Shown piece after piece: positions 23,979 to 35,921 of a stretch of 64,000 nucleotides of DNA (positions are counted from its first letter, which is position 1; every line of letters begins with the position of its first letter). A program made the position numbers and the translations under genes. Below the pieces are notes generated by a model. It made no database searches and was not told where the DNA came from. It saw only the letters and a program-made list of their open reading frames with translations. Origin of the DNA: Coniochaeta sp. PMI_546 (taxonomy: Eukaryota; Ascomycota; Sordariomycetes; Coniochaetales; Coniochaetaceae); assembly GCA_021432605.1 (NCBI GenBank), contig MU271154.1, positions 1 through 64,000 of the forward strand, in the 5' to 3' direction.

Positions 23979-24904
23979 CGTTGGTCCCTACTCTCCCTTT
24001 TCTTCGACCTTGCCCAACTCGCCGACCCGACGTTCAACCACGTCAATCACTTGATACCACAGTCCGGCGTTTCAGGTAAGGAATAAGCGGCGCAGCTGAT
24101 TAGTATGGGGTCGAAAGCCGAGTGATCAGTGAAATAGGAAAGTCTTGAGTTAGCACTGACAGATATCTACCTTTTGCTCACCGGCACCGATGCCGGTGGT
24201 GGGATGAACAGGCCGGCCGCTAGGAATAAATGTGGGGCACATGATTTGCACATTTGCTGGATGGGTACAGGAAACTACGCGATTCGGCCACAGACATCGC
24301 CATTTTCTTGTAGCAGATGACGTGCTAACGTGGCGGGTTCCCGTACAAGATCTTCAACAAAGATTGCCAGCCACGCTCTGGACTTTTGACCATCCTAGGT
24401 GTTCGAGAAAATTGTTCAAATCATTCGTAGGAATACAGTACATCAACAGCCTGAGCGTCAAAAGAGGCAGAATGGTGTGGTGTGTATGCACAAGTCATGA
24501 ATAGTTAAAGTACCAAATTGAGTAACATGCCATTTCGCCCATCCCATTGAACCGACGAAAGCCCCTTGAACCCGTTCCGTCTAGCATCGGTGCTGTGCGC
24601 GCTCAACTCCGAAATGCCGCTCTCCCTTGCCCAAAAGACGCCCTAAGGAAATACATGAGTGATGCTGTCTGCCCGTCCTCCGGGGCCGAAAGATGGGTGT
24701 GATATATATATGTATTGAAACGCTCGTTGGAGGTCCATTTGGCCTCGCCATGATGCAGTTTTGGTGAGGCGTCGCTGTTGTCGACGACTGATACGGTATA
24801 TCCCGTGCCAGTGTCAGCTCGTCGAGACGCTAGATCCTCGAATCAGGATCAGGGGGTGCGCTTGCGCAGAAGTGTCAGACAGCGATAATAATGCCGAGCG
24901 TCGT
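23979..24904. other. intergenic 0.9 kb
   Basis: Holds the promoter of the carrier gene on the left and the 3' region of the RBR ligase gene on the right. No supported gene; short frames have no domain content. Confidence 0.5.
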
Positions 24905-26614
24905 TCAACGACGACTGCTGGATCCGCTCGGCGGCGTCGATGTCATGAAGTCGACATTAAAGGTCCATGAGCCTGAATCCGCGTTAGGATGTGGAAACGT
25001 TTTCAGGAACGAGTCATTCTTACCATTGGCCAGGTTGTTTGCAGTGTCATCCAAGAGAATGATACGGCGTTTGTTGCAGTACGAAGTTTTGTCCATGATC
25101 TCGACCTTCAACTTTGGGTCCGCCAGCTCACCCACAGGCTTCTCGAACATCTCGGAAAGAGCCTCGACAGCCATCTCAAGATCCTTTTGATTGTCCTCGA
25201 AGATCTCGGTCAGGTTGTTGCGCGCTAAGTAGAAGGCAAAAGCATAGGTCCACTTGAGCGTCTGGCGGCACGTCTGGAGTGCTTGTGAAGCCGAATTGAG
25301 ATACTGCACCTCGATCCACGACATGCCCGACTCCTTTTGCAGCTGCACCATCTTCTTCTCGGTCTTGACATAGATGTCCTTGTCTAACCGCGCCGATTGT
25401 TCGTGATTTGCATATCGATTGTAGTAATGCAGGTACCTTTCCAGTGACACCCTAGACTTGGCTTGCGCATCGCGAGCCTCCGTCCCGCTCTTCTCCTCGA
25501 ACCTGTTGCAGTTGTACCAGCTGGTACCGTGCTCCGACCAGAGGCCCATGCACATCCAACAGAACTCATGCTTGCATTTGCGACACGTCATATGGTTGCA
25601 ACCGCCGTTCTTTTCGATAGTAGAATTGCACTTGGGACATTCCTTCGTGTTGGCTGAGATCCAGTTGGCTGTTTCCGAGTCGTCGGCGCACTTCTTTAAC
25701 CACCTTTTAACCAGCTCGCAAGGTGCCGGTTGGTGATCACTGAGTATGCAGCCAAAGCAGAAACGATGACTGCAAGCACACTGGACTGTCGGAACGACTT
25801 TGTCAAGGTCCTTCTTCTTGACAGCACACTCGACAGCGTTTTGGCAGTCAGGGGCAGGACACCATTTCAGAGTTTCTTTGTCTTCAACGAAGGTCCGGTT
25901 GAGTAGTGCGTGATACCTCTCGGTGAGTTCCGGAGTGACGAGTATGTCTAGTGATCGGGCATCGATAATAAGGTTGCATCCGTCCGAGGGGCACTGGATT
26001 CGGGCGGCTTCACCCTCTTCTTTGATCTTTTGCGCAAGGTAATGGCGATAGCAATCGACGCAGTACCTGTGCCCGCACTTGATAGCGAATGACTGTAAGC
26101 CCTCTCCATCCTCGCAGCATATGTCGCAGACGAATCCGGGAATGGTCTCCAGCCGCGGCGGCTTGGCAGAGTTCTGGGCAAGTCCGGCTGCTTCAAGGAC
26201 CTGCCGAGGCTTATCCATGTAGTCCTCAATCAGGCGTTCCTTATTCCAGCGAAAATACCGAAGCAGTATGGCAGCCTCCTCCTTTCTGATATCGAGGATC
26301 ATATTGACTTCGTTGATCAAATCATCCTGCTGTTTCTGGATGTCCTCTGGCCGGTACACCTTATAGCTGATGTCATAGGGGGTTTTCTTCTTTTGGTGGA
26401 TATCCTTGTGGATGCCAAGATCTGGAGGTTCGTCGTCGAAATCAAAGTCTGTACAAAGCCAAGGGTCAGCGTGTGCCTTCGAGAGACAAGATAACAGAGA
26501 GACGGATGACGTCGACGCACCTTCGGCCCCTGACATGTCGTCATTGTCACTATCATCTAATGCGATGTCATCTTCGCTAGAAAGAGCGGACATGTACTCG
26601 TCATCCGAGTCCAT
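24905..26614 (-). CDS. Ariadne-type RBR E3 ubiquitin ligase
   Basis: Two exons, 26614-26521 and 26448-24905, 545 residues. The intron (donor GTGCGT, acceptor TGTACAG) is 72 bp and contains no stop, so it can also be read through; splicing gives the Ariadne-like sequence DFDFDDEPPDL. An acidic N-terminus is followed by a UBA-like region, RING1 from about residue 139 (CDIC..CGHRYCVDCY), an IBR domain, and RING2 with CPKC..NGGCNHMTC, where the Cys of GGCNHM (about 315) is the thioester-forming catalytic residue. The C-terminal helical Ariadne domain is complete. The family moves ubiquitin from E2 through this Cys to targets; in fungi it is usually a single housekeeping gene. Confidence 0.9.
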   Translation of the reverse strand: MDSDDEYMSALSSEDDIALDDSDNDDMSGAEGASTSSVSLLSCLSKAHADPWLCTDFDFDDEPPDLGIHKDIHQKKKTPYDISYKVYRPEDIQKQQDDLINEVNMILDIRKEEAAILLRYFRWNKERLIEDYMDKPRQVLEAAGLAQNSAKPPRLETIPGFVCDICCEDGEGLQSFAIKCGHRYCVDCYRHYLAQKIKEEGEAARIQCPSDGCNLIIDARSLDILVTPELTERYHALLNRTFVEDKETLKWCPAPDCQNAVECAVKKKDLDKVVPTVQCACSHRFCFGCILSDHQPAPCELVKRWLKKCADDSETANWISANTKECPKCNSTIEKNGGCNHMTCRKCKHEFCWMCMGLWSEHGTSWYNCNRFEEKSGTEARDAQAKSRVSLERYLHYYNRYANHEQSARLDKDIYVKTEKKMVQLQKESGMSWIEVQYLNSASQALQTCRQTLKWTYAFAFYLARNNLTEIFEDNQKDLEMAVEALSEMFEKPVGELADPKLKVEIMDKTSYCNKRRIILLDDTANNLANGKNDSFLKTFPHPNADSGSWTFNVDFMTSTPPSGSSSRR

Positions 26615-28378
26615 CGTGGTGGATGCCGTGGTGAACGGCGTCAGAGGAGCCGCGTCGAGGCCGGCTGAGGCGTTGAGTTTCTTCGCAGGTTGGGTATCCT
26701 CGTTGGGCGTGGAGGATATCGTCGCCTCAGCGGCTTTCCGCTTCCGTGTTGTGGGAGGAATGGTGCCGGTTTATACGCAGTCAGCTGTTTGCCGCAGAGT
26801 TCTGCTCGTCAGGTGTTGAAGTAAGTTTGGATGGTCGGAAGGTTAGGTTGGTGCGAGTTGTTGGGATGACGGTGGCACAGGCACGGGCGAGGGGCTATCG
26901 CCTGTTCCTCGAGTGGGATGGAAGCACGGCTAGTCCCGATAACGGAAAGCGGGTCTTCTCTAGGCAAAGGACGGAGTCGCTCGGTGAGTAGGGAATGAGT
27001 AACTGCAAACAAAAGACTTCTGCACACCACAGAGTCCAAAGAACGCAGAGATGGATTGGTTCGACGGCGGTGAGATTGTTGAGTGTCAGGAGCGTGTTTT
27101 GTCAGAGAGACGGGATGGCGTAGGTTTTGGTTGGTTGATGTCAGCAAGAGATGTCAAAAGCAGGGTGGGACAGCACGCCGCCGGGAAGTGGCTGACGGCA
27201 AAATCTCGGGATTAGTCAGGAGTCCAGGCTTCCACCTCCCACAGAGCAGTGACAGCACTGTGCGAGCAGGCAGCTGCGACCTAACCAACTCATCAGGCAG
27301 AGAACAGTACTCAAATAGATCGGAGGAGATTAGTCGCTTTGGTTCACTAAAACACTTGCATTAGCTGAGACTTGTTCATTCTGCAGAAAAGGTGGATTGC
27401 AATACGACATGGGATACGACTCCAGCTGCAAGTTCAGCAGGTTATGTGGGCGGAACGGCATCCGGAGGTCAGCCGGCCGATCGAATGGTCGCGTGCCAGA
27501 GCTTGGGCTGCCCTCCCGTCATCTGAGATGTTTGACTCTCCGTGCCGAGACAGCATGACCACTCGAGCCACCATATTGGGGCGTGCAAGTACGGAGGTTT
27601 TCAAGAAGACGAGGAAACCTTGGGCATTTTTGAGATCGAGTCAAGAAAGAGACTCTTGTTAAGTGTGTGCTTGTACACTGTCTCTCCCCAAATCCATGTG
27701 AATAGAGATCCTAATTGGTTGTGTCTCAAGTTCCATCCCCTCGCCTTCGTGACCATTCACTACTACTTGACGGAGGTTTTGAACTCATCCTTCACTTTTA
27801 CAAGCCTCATACTTATTAACCTCTCAGTCCTCTGGAACAAGAGCTACCCTAACACCTACCCAACTAAAATAAAACTAGGCTGGTCCTTGCGATGACAGGC
27901 GGACGGACTATCTAAATCCCCCGGACTCGGCTCCATGCCGCGGATTAGCGTCGGCAAGCTCCGTTTCTCCAAAACACTTTGCCGGGACCGCTTGAATGCT
28001 CAAGCTTCCCCCGCGACTTTCCGACTGCAAGGGTCATCTTGGACACCAGTGCCGAGCTGCCCTTCCGAGGCGGAGAAGGCCCAGCCAGCCCAGCGCGTCC
28101 AGCGACGCCGGTCATCTGGGGTCGGATTCAAGCCGCCGATACTATAAGTACGGAGTTAACCCCAACTTGAAATTAAATCATGTCGTTTGTTCCTGTTCGA
28201 CTGCTCCTTGCCTCTTGCGTCGTGATACCCAATTCCTTGTAAATATACCCAGCGGCCAGGACCGTGACATTCGGTAACTGCAAGTGCCGCTTGAAGCCGA
28301 GTCCCTCATTACCTACATTTCTCCTGGAACACCCACGCTCCTCCTTGAACTCCCCGTCTCTCTCCTGCATACGTTAAG
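26615..28378. other. divergent 1.8-kb intergenic region
   Basis: Lies between the starts of the RBR ligase and the CoA-transferase genes. Short frames on both strands have no recognisable content. About 27690-27880 is AT-richer than its surroundings. The last 180 bases, pyrimidine-rich, are the likely CoA-transferase leader. Confidence 0.5.
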
Positions 28379-30052
28379 ATGCCGTCGAGAGCATTGTGCA
28401 TGCGGACCCTCAGGGCCTACTCCAAGTATGGCTCAAACGTAAGCTCGCAATGGCCTCGAGCCCCGTGTCGACCGACCTACCATAGCTAACAACATCCAGC
28501 ACGCCGCCCTGTTTGCCCGCTCCTTCTCAGCCACCTCCCGCCGCGCCGAGATCAACAAAGTCTACCCCTCCGCCGCCAAAGCTCTCGAGGACATGAAGCC
28601 GAACTCCACCCTCCTATGCGGCGGCTTTGGCCTCTGCGGCGTGCCCGACACCCTGATCGACGAGGTCCTCAACAAGCCCGACATCACAGGCCTGACCGCC
28701 GTTTCCAACAATGCAGGCACGGACGATTCCGGGCTCGGCAAGCTCCTCAAGACCAAGCAGATCAGCAAGATGATCGCCTCCTACATCGGCGAGAACAAGA
28801 CCTTCGAGAAGATGTACCTCACCGGCGAGGTCGAGCTGGAACTTACACCCCAGGGCACGCTCGCCGAGCGGTGCGCCGCCGGCGGCAAGGGAATCCCGGC
28901 CTTCTACACCCCCGCCGCGTTCGGCACGGTGGTGCAGACCGGCGAGCTGCCGCTGCGGAACAAGCCCGACGGCAGCCCGGCGCAATTCTCGTATCCCAAG
29001 GACGTCAAGGTGTTCAACGGCAAGAGCTACTTGCTGGAACACAGCATAGCCGGCGACTACGCCTTCGTCAAGGCCTGGAAGGCGGACAAGCTCGGTAACT
29101 GCCAGTTCCGTCTGGCGGCTCACAACTTCAACGGGGCCATGGGCCGAAACGCGAAAGTGACGATTGTCGAGGCGGAGCACATCGTCGAGCCCGGTGAGAT
29201 TGCGCCAGAGGCGGTGCACTTGCCCGGCATCTATGTCACGAGGGTGATCCAGAGCACGAGCGAGAAGAAGATTGAGAAGTACACATGGGCTAAGGAGAGT
29301 GGTGAGGATGAGAAGAAGGCTGCGCTTGGCACTGGTGATACGGCTGCTAAGCGGGAGAGGATTGTCCGTCGGGCTGCCAAGGAGTTCAAGAATGGCATGT
29401 ACGCCAACCTAGGCATTGGCATGCCCATGCTGGCTCCCGGGTTTGTGGGCGAGGACGTCGAGGTGCAACTCCAGTCCGAGAACGGTATTCTTGGACTTGG
29501 CCCTTACCCACGGAAGGGCGACGAGGACGCCGATCTGATCAATGCGGGCAAGGAGACTGTCACGCTGAAGCCTGGCGCTGCAGTCTTTGGCAGCGAGGAG
29601 AGCTTCGGCATGATCCGGAGCGGGAGGATCAACCTCACCATCTTGGGTGCTATGCAGGTCAGCGCCACTGGTGACCTGGCCAACTGGATGTTGCCCGGCA
29701 AGGTCAAGGGTTTCGGCGGCGCCATGGATTTGGTCTCGAACCCGGCTATGACAAAGGTCGTCGTCACGATGGAGCATACGGATAAGAAGGGCAATGCCAA
29801 GATTGTCAAGCAGTGCGCTTTCCCGCTGACGGGTAAGGCATGCGTGTCGAGAATTATCACGGAATTGGTAAGTCTACCCGGCTCTGATGCAAAGTGAATA
29901 GTTGCTAATGATGCCTACAGGGTGTGTTTGACGTCGACTTTGCCCAGGGGCTGACATTGATTGAGATTGCGGATGGTGTCACCGTGGATGAGATCAAGAG
30001 CAAGACTGAGGCTCCGTTCACAGTTGCAAAGGACTTGAAGCCTATGCTATAA
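28379..30052 (+). CDS. succinyl-CoA:3-ketoacid CoA-transferase, mitochondrial
   Basis: Three exons, 28379-28438, 28500-29867 and 29921-30052, all phase 0, 519 residues. Exon 1 and the start of exon 2 encode an Arg/Ser-rich mitochondrial presequence ([30 protein letters not shown]). Subunit A-like half: [13 protein letters not shown] and [11 protein letters not shown]; subunit B-like half: NLGIGMP and [13 protein letters not shown], where the Glu at about 347 is the catalytic residue forming the acyl-CoA thioester intermediate. Both halves fused in one chain is the eukaryotic SCOT (OXCT) form. It transfers CoA from succinyl-CoA to acetoacetate or related acids in the mitochondrial matrix; in fungi related enzymes also detoxify propionyl-CoA by using acetate. 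High confidence in family. Confidence 0.93.
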
Positions 30053-30597
30053 GGTGTTAGGGAATTGTATCGGCGAAGTGTTATTCATCGGCAAGCGGTG
30101 CGGTTATGGTGTGTGATAGTACGGCGTCCATGTTATGTATATATCTCTTTGCTATGGGCTTCTAAAATTCGGCCTGTCAGAAAGGCCTGGGGTACCTTAT
30201 CTGCATTGCAGACTCTGTGTGGAGCAGATTTGCCATTAGACTTTCAACTTTATTCATAACGTCTGCAAACGTAATTATGATTGAGGTTGAATCATTGCTA
30301 TAAGGCGGCGCCCGCTCTCATGTTAATGCGAGTGGGCGTTGTCAGTTTATCTGCAGTGTAATCAGCAGGGGTGGAACAGACACATTGTTTATCATAATTA
30401 TCGCGAGAAGTTTGGCAGCTGCGCCACGCCTTGCTTGCAGTGCTCATCCAAAAGACAACACACATACCGGTATATTCCAGTAGTCAATCCGGCCTTCCTC
30501 CCAGCCTCCGCACTTTTCTTTCTGGTGAGCCTCGGGAGAAAAAGCATCCGCCACATCAAAGCACGTACGGGTCGAACGACATCAAAACGACAAGAAC
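30053..30597. other. intergenic 0.5 kb
   Basis: 3' region of the CoA-transferase gene and promoter of the next gene; no gene seen. Confidence 0.5.
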
Positions 30598-32248
30598 ATG
30601 TCCGCCGCGACGGTGACGAAAAGCCGACCGCAGCGACAGGAGGGTAAAATCCCAACCCTGGTAGAGTTGTGCACCAGAGTTCTAGCCGAGAATATCGAGG
30701 AAGCCTCACCCGAAGCCCTCGAACACTTGCCTATCGCCCTTCTTTGGCGTGTGTACAAGTACTATGCCACTGGATGGTCGGTCCAGTCCCCATCCATAAC
30801 TTACGATCGGAAGCACAGTGCCTGACATTGAGTTCAGCCGCGAGAGTATTCAAGGCTGGCGCCTGTTCTCGCCATTACTGGTTAGGGAGCTCTCGAGAGT
30901 GCCAGTGCTTTTATACTGGTTTGGTTGGCAGAAACCCTCCCCAAGCATTCATGACCTGCCGCGTCACCTCCGGCTGGCGAGTTCCTCGAGCGTTGACTGC
31001 ATCACGCATCTTGCAATCCATAAGGTGTGGATGTTCCACGCCTCAGACCTGATGGCCCTCGCAGAGATGCCGAATCTTGGCATCCTGGAGCTATCGGATC
31101 TCTTTGGGGAAGAACAGCGCAACACTGAGGCGATTGAGGTGGATCCAATCGATTCGGTGCTCAATGATCGGCTTGTGCGAGGATGGAGTGAGAAGGATGA
31201 GCCTTTTCCAAACCTACGCGTTTTGCTGATGACCTCCGTCCACTCTTCCACTACCCTTCTAGCCTTGCAGTACGCTTCTCGTTTCCCTTCCTTGGTGTGC
31301 TGCGCTTTGCGGTCGGTATCTCTTCTAAGCAACTACTCTGAAGCACTTGAGAAGGCCGGAAGGCTAGGCTGGCGGTTGGAGCGCACGCTTAACCCTTGGA
31401 TTGGGATTGATGATTCATTTCCCGTCATACAGTCTGGGGATTACATTCATCCAGGCCGGCAAACAAGGCAAAGGTCTTGCAGGTCAAATGAGATGCAGAT
31501 GAAGGCGTTCGAGGAAAGCCAGACTGCCGGGGTCTTCCTCACACCCTACTGCAAAGCAGGTCCACACGGGCAGGAACAGCACGACAGACCTCCTGAGACC
31601 ACTAAATCTGGGTCCGTGGCCGTGGATTCGCAATCGGATCATGAGGATGGTCTGGATCGTCCGAGATATAGCTTCCCATGGAGGATGTCTGGATGGAGCC
31701 TGTACAGCGCACTTGGAGAGCAAATCGGCAACGCGGACCTCCTTGGACAGGGAGTTTCGCTACAACAACGGGCGACATATCTTGGGTCACCCGTGGGGTG
31801 CAGAGATGACCGCAATGGGCATTATTATGACGATAAACCTTATTCGGATTGGCAAGAGGTCCTCCCACCGAAGCCGATGCTGAACATCGTGTTGGGCAGT
31901 CCTCGAAAGGACTACCCCGACTTGCAGGACACAGTCTATCGCCCAGGAAATTACCAACATAGCCTGGAGCGGCACGAACGCCGCGTGACTGGTATCACCG
32001 TATGGATGAATGAAGACACGTTCGTCCGAGAACATACCAGTACCCTGCCGACAGCGACCAAGACCGCAGCGGCCAATGTCGCCAACACCACAGGTGCCAA
32101 AGATACTGAATGCACAAAGAAAGGTGACGTGACAAATACATCAACGAAGAGGAAAGAGGCCGGTAGGAGTGTCACCTTCCGACCTCGCAAACGGCGGGAT
32201 TTAAACGATCTTTTCAGCTATGGGGTGGAAAGCAAGAGAGGGTCCTAG
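30598..32248 (+). CDS. hypothetical protein, F-box/LRR-like
   Basis: Two exons, 30598-30776 and 30838-32248, 529 residues. Intron donor GTCGGT is weak, but a CTGAC branch site sits just before the TTCAG acceptor and the frames fit (phase 2). The N-terminus (TLVELCTRVLAENIEEASPEALEHLPIALLWRVYKYY) resembles the start of fungal F-box-like proteins that begin with a helical region rather than a canonical F-box; LRASSS..ITHLAIHKVWMF and PNLGILELSDLF look like degenerate leucine-rich segments. The C-terminal third is disordered and ends in a basic cluster (FRPRKRRD). I do not recognise a named family; the F-box/LRR reading is inference. Confidence 0.6.
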
Positions 32249-32487
32249 CCTCTAAGACACTTGAGCATCGAGCCAGCTATGGAAGCGAAATGCAGCTTGC
32301 CCCGACAAGGGGGTGGCTTCAACAACAGCACGGAATGTGTGATGAACACGAGAGCTTTTGCCTTGGCACACGGAGAGCGAGATTGTTGACGTCTGTTGTA
32401 CACGTGTAGGACGAAGACTATGGAAGTGAGGGTCCTGTGGGACTCGGCTAATGAATGTAATCACCACGAGTCAAGACATTCACTTCC

Positions 32488-32586
32488 GGCGGTGTGGCGC
32501 AATGGTAGCGCGTGGTCCTCCTACTCTGCAAGAGCAGCGAGTTCCCCAGTAGACTGAGGCTGCAGGTTCGAGTCCTGCCATCGTCG
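32488..32586 (+). tRNA. tRNA-Arg(CCT) with 27-nt intron
   Basis: Folds by eye as a full cloverleaf: acceptor stem GGCGGTG/CATCGTC with two G-U pairs, D-arm GCGC-AATGGTA-GCGC, anticodon stem TGGTC/GACTG, anticodon CCT at 32520-32522 after T33, five-base variable loop, and T-arm GCAGG-TTCGAGT-CCTGC; discriminator G at 32586. An intron of 27 nt (32524-32550) lies one base after the anticodon, the canonical place. Internal A box TGGCGCAATGG and B box GGTTCGAGTCC are present, and a T-run about 10 bases downstream may end Pol III transcription. Reads AGG codons. Confidence 0.9.
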
Positions 32587-33761
32587 ACGTAACCTTTTGC
32601 TACCCGCCGATAGGCGGGTTGGGGCGAGATCATCGCGAAATCGTGGTGCAGATACCGGAAGCTTGGCGCAACAGGGATGAGATCTACTGAATTCGGCTTT
32701 ATTCAAGTCAAGTCTTTGAGAGAGGCCCTCCAAAACGGCTTGCTTGTTATATAACTCCTGGTATGATGCTGGTGAGGAACACACACTTTACATGAGAGGT
32801 AACACCAGAGTGTGCCCACAATGGTGCCCATCTAGCATGACAACATACCACTGTCACAAGAACGTTACGTATGTAGACAGCAGTGTTCGTCTGCAAGAGT
32901 CATTCAGAGGTCAAAGCCTCACGTAGAGCTGGTAGCTTCACGGTTTTGCCACGAGTGTATAGGGTTCACATGCGCGGACGTGACGCTCAGATAGTCAGGG
33001 CAAGCCATCCAGGAACACCGCTCAACACTTCTCCGAGTTTACGGCACGGATATGAGCCTACAAGGCGCCAGGGAGGCTGCCAGAAATCACAATCTAATTA
33101 GAAAATATGTCTCGACGTAGCACGAAGCCTTCGTCCCCAATCCACGACAAAGCTGCCATTCAGTGAGGAGGGTAAGAGCGCCGACAAAACGCAATATGAT
33201 AGTTGATCTATCCTCCGCTTTCCCCTCCAGAATGTCATTGTAGGACGGAAGCCGGAGTGAATACGAAGGAGTGTTTTATGTGTTGTTTTATGATGAGGAA
33301 AAGAAAAGAGAAAAGGGAAGCCCAAAATTTCGCAGCCTCGAAATTCAGATATGGCAGACATTTCGCGCTAGACTTAATTGGGAGTTGAACCCTTTGGGGA
33401 AGGTCGTCCAATCAGGTGAGTCATGTTAGTGAGTCAAAGACTCAACCCCACCATATGGCGGGGCAGGTACTCGACCGAACGGGCGCCAACACAGATCTGC
33501 CGCCCCTCGTCTCAATTCATCCTATCGTCATTTTTGGATTGTTGGTCTTGGAGGCTTGTATTTTCACCTTCTACTTGAAGATTAAGCTTCTGGCGTGTGA
33601 TTCACTTTAGATATTAGATCTCTTGAAATACCGCCCCAGGGATTCGGAGTGTCCTTTTTCTTCTTCTATAAATATCGTGCCTTGATCAGTCGAGCTCGAC
33701 TTTGATCGACAACAAAGCAAGACTTTCGACCACCGACAACCAGTTTCTACACTCAGACACG
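32587..33761. other. intergenic 1.2 kb
   Basis: Pol III terminator-like TTTT just after the tRNA, then no supported gene. The last ~120 bases are the leader of the PP28 gene, with a TATAAATA word at about 33667. Confidence 0.5.
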
Positions 33762-34668
33762 ATGGCAGGCGGCGGCGCACCAGGAGGTAACTCGCGCGGA
33801 CGCGGCGGCAAGTTCAAGAAGTACACTCGTGGAGGTATGTCACTGTCCTCCAACCTCTATACCTCTCGCATCAGCTAACAAGGCATTCTCACAGGTGGCA
33901 AGCACTTCTCCCGCGATCTCCGACCCCTCGACGCCGACGGTAACGAAATCAGCATGTGGGCCAGCGGCGCCCAGAAGAAGAAGGACGAGTCCTCGGAAGA
34001 AGAGTCGGAGGAGGAAGAATCGTCCGAGGAGGAGGAGGAGTCCGACGACGCTGGCCCCGGTGCCTCAACCGCCGCGCTATCCCGTGAGGAGCGCAAGAAG
34101 GAAAAGGCCGCCAAAAAGGCAGCTGCCGTCGCGCGCGCCAAAGCTGCATCCGTGCAAGTCGGTGACTTGCCGCCTTCAGAGTCAGAGGAGTCCAGCGATG
34201 AGGATGCCGACATGCCCGCCAACCCGAACCACTCCAAGGCCGCGCGCAGCCAGACCAAGGTTGTGCAGCAGACGAGCGCTGCTGTCGAGGAGGCGACGGA
34301 CAAGGTCAAGAAGCTGGCCGTTAGTGGTACCATGAACCGGAAGGAGAGGGAGAGCGCTGAGGCCGCGGAGGCGAAGGAGAGGTATCGGAAATTGCATGAG
34401 GCTGGCAAGACGGACGAGGCGAAGGCGGATTTGGCGAGACTTAGGCTCATTCGGGAAAAGAGGGAGCAAGAGGCTGCGCGGAAACAGGTAAGACACACGC
34501 GATCACGCACTGGCTGAACCGCCGCTAACATGACATTCACAGGCTGAGAAGGAAGAACGCGAGGCTGACGCAGCGGCCAAGAAGGCCGAGATTGATGCTA
34601 AGGAGGCCAAGAAGCGGGAGGCTGCCCTGGGTCCTGCCACCAAGGGCAAAGGGAAATCGAAGAAGTGA
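33762..34668 (+). CDS. 28 kDa heat- and acid-stable phosphoprotein (PP28/PDAP1 family)
   Basis: Three exons, 33762-33834, 33895-34487 and 34543-34668, 263 residues; donors GTATGT and GTAAGA, acceptors TCACAG and TTCACAG. N-terminal Gly/Arg-rich RGRGGKFKKYTRGG, an acidic Ser/Glu tract (about 45-75), Ala/Lys-rich helices, then the family core ALSRKER-like MNRKERESAEAAEAKERYRKLHEAGKTDEAKADLARL (first part at about residues 165-185), which is the PP28 (PF10252) motif. The C-terminus is Lys-rich. The animal relative binds PDGF-A and RNA, but the fungal role is unknown; likely cytoplasmic or nucleolar and RNA-linked by its RGG-like start (inference). Confidence 0.85.
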
Positions 34669-34865
34669 GAAGATATCGAAGGATAGCACGCAAGGACTAG
34701 CGGTCGGAACAGCGCAGGGTTATGGCCCCTTCGTTGCCGAAGTTGTATATTTACATGCTTGCTACCTCGCAGCAGCCGTGATTCCAGCATTCTAGTTCTA
34801 TATACCTTTTTGTTGGTGATACCACGTGCATCTACACAGACTGTCTCCTCTCTCTCGCGCACATG

Positions 34866-35921
34866 CTACATCATTCCAGCCAACCCTTCAGCCGTGTCAG
34901 TCCCCACAGCCTCCTTCCAGAAGGCATCGAAATCGATCCCCTCCTTCGCAAACATCTCTCTGATCCGTCCCGCAACCTCAACCTGCTTCTCTGGCCCGAA
35001 TCCACCCGGCTGCGACGCTTCAAACTGCACAATCTCGATCCAGCGGTAGAACATATCCTCCTTGTCCACCGCAGTAAGCGCGTCCCTGAACGCAAAGACC
35101 TGCCTCCTCCTCTCCTCTTCCGCAGCGCTTGGACCACCAGCCGCGCCACGGTCAACGCATACCCAGCCAAACTCCTTGCTGTAGAACAGCACCACCCTCT
35201 CAAATGCCTGTAGCGCAATGGTCCTTGCGTCAACGAGGGCAGTGGCGGAGATCATGGCCGCCCAGTCGAGGTCCCAGTCGCCGTTCATGAGGAGATAGCC
35301 CGTCTTCTCCTTGAGCAAGATGGCATCTGTTGCAGGCGTGACCTTCGACAAGATGAGCCTGCGTTTCTCCACGCCCTCGAGACTCAGAGCGTCGTCAAGG
35401 ACACCAACGTCCCATTCCCTGCTTCGCCGAACGTAGATCTCCTTGTCGCGAAAGCCCGTCTTCCACCTCCACACCACGGGATTGCTGTGCGTCACGCCGA
35501 GGCAGAACTCCACAGGCCACGGCCAGACGAAGATGGTGAGTAAAAAGTCCAGAAGGAAAGTGAAGGCGCGGCGGAGAACGATGGAGGCCAGGCTCGAGGT
35601 CGAGGGGGCGCCCAGGACGGCGACATCTCGGGTGTAGCCCAGCGTGGAGAGTAGCAGGGCGCCGTACCAGGGGAGGATGTAGTTGATGCGCCAGACGAAG
35701 AGGGCGACCACCGCCAGGTTCATTGCGACTGGGACGAGGAAGATCTTGATCTTGAAGGCGCGGGGCTTGGTGTCAATGTGGGTTAGGTAGATGTGCTTTT
35801 TGGAGAGGCTTTCAGTGAAGGGGGTTAATGCCTCGGGAACGGCTTTGAATGGGGTTGGTGGTGAGGAGGTCGTGGAGGTAGAAGAGGGCTTGGATGATTG
35901 TTTGGGTTTTCTAGGCGCCAT
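34866..35921 (-). CDS. fungal membrane protein of unknown function
   Basis: Single-exon frame of 351 residues. After a Ser/Thr/Pro-rich cytosolic-looking start come hydrophobic segments at about 60-78 (IFLVPVAMNLAVVALFVW), 82-96 and 114-134 (VLRRAFTFLLDFLLTIFVWP), then a soluble domain to the C-terminus (WRWKTGFRDKEIYVRRSREWD, then a helical tail). This pattern of an N-terminal membrane hairpin with a soluble C-terminal domain is seen in a conserved Pezizomycotina protein of unknown function, which I recall without a name. Probably in the ER or mitochondrial membrane. Tail-to-tail with the PP28 gene, 197 bp apart. Confidence 0.75.
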   Translation of the reverse strand: MAPRKPKQSSKPSSTSTTSSPPTPFKAVPEALTPFTESLSKKHIYLTHIDTKPRAFKIKIFLVPVAMNLAVVALFVWRINYILPWYGALLLSTLGYTRDVAVLGAPSTSSLASIVLRRAFTFLLDFLLTIFVWPWPVEFCLGVTHSNPVVWRWKTGFRDKEIYVRRSREWDVGVLDDALSLEGVEKRRLILSKVTPATDAILLKEKTGYLLMNGDWDLDWAAMISATALVDARTIALQAFERVVLFYSKEFGWVCVDRGAAGGPSAAEEERRRQVFAFRDALTAVDKEDMFYRWIEIVQFEASQPGGFGPEKQVEVAGRIREMFAKEGIDFDAFWKEAVGTDTAEGLAGMM

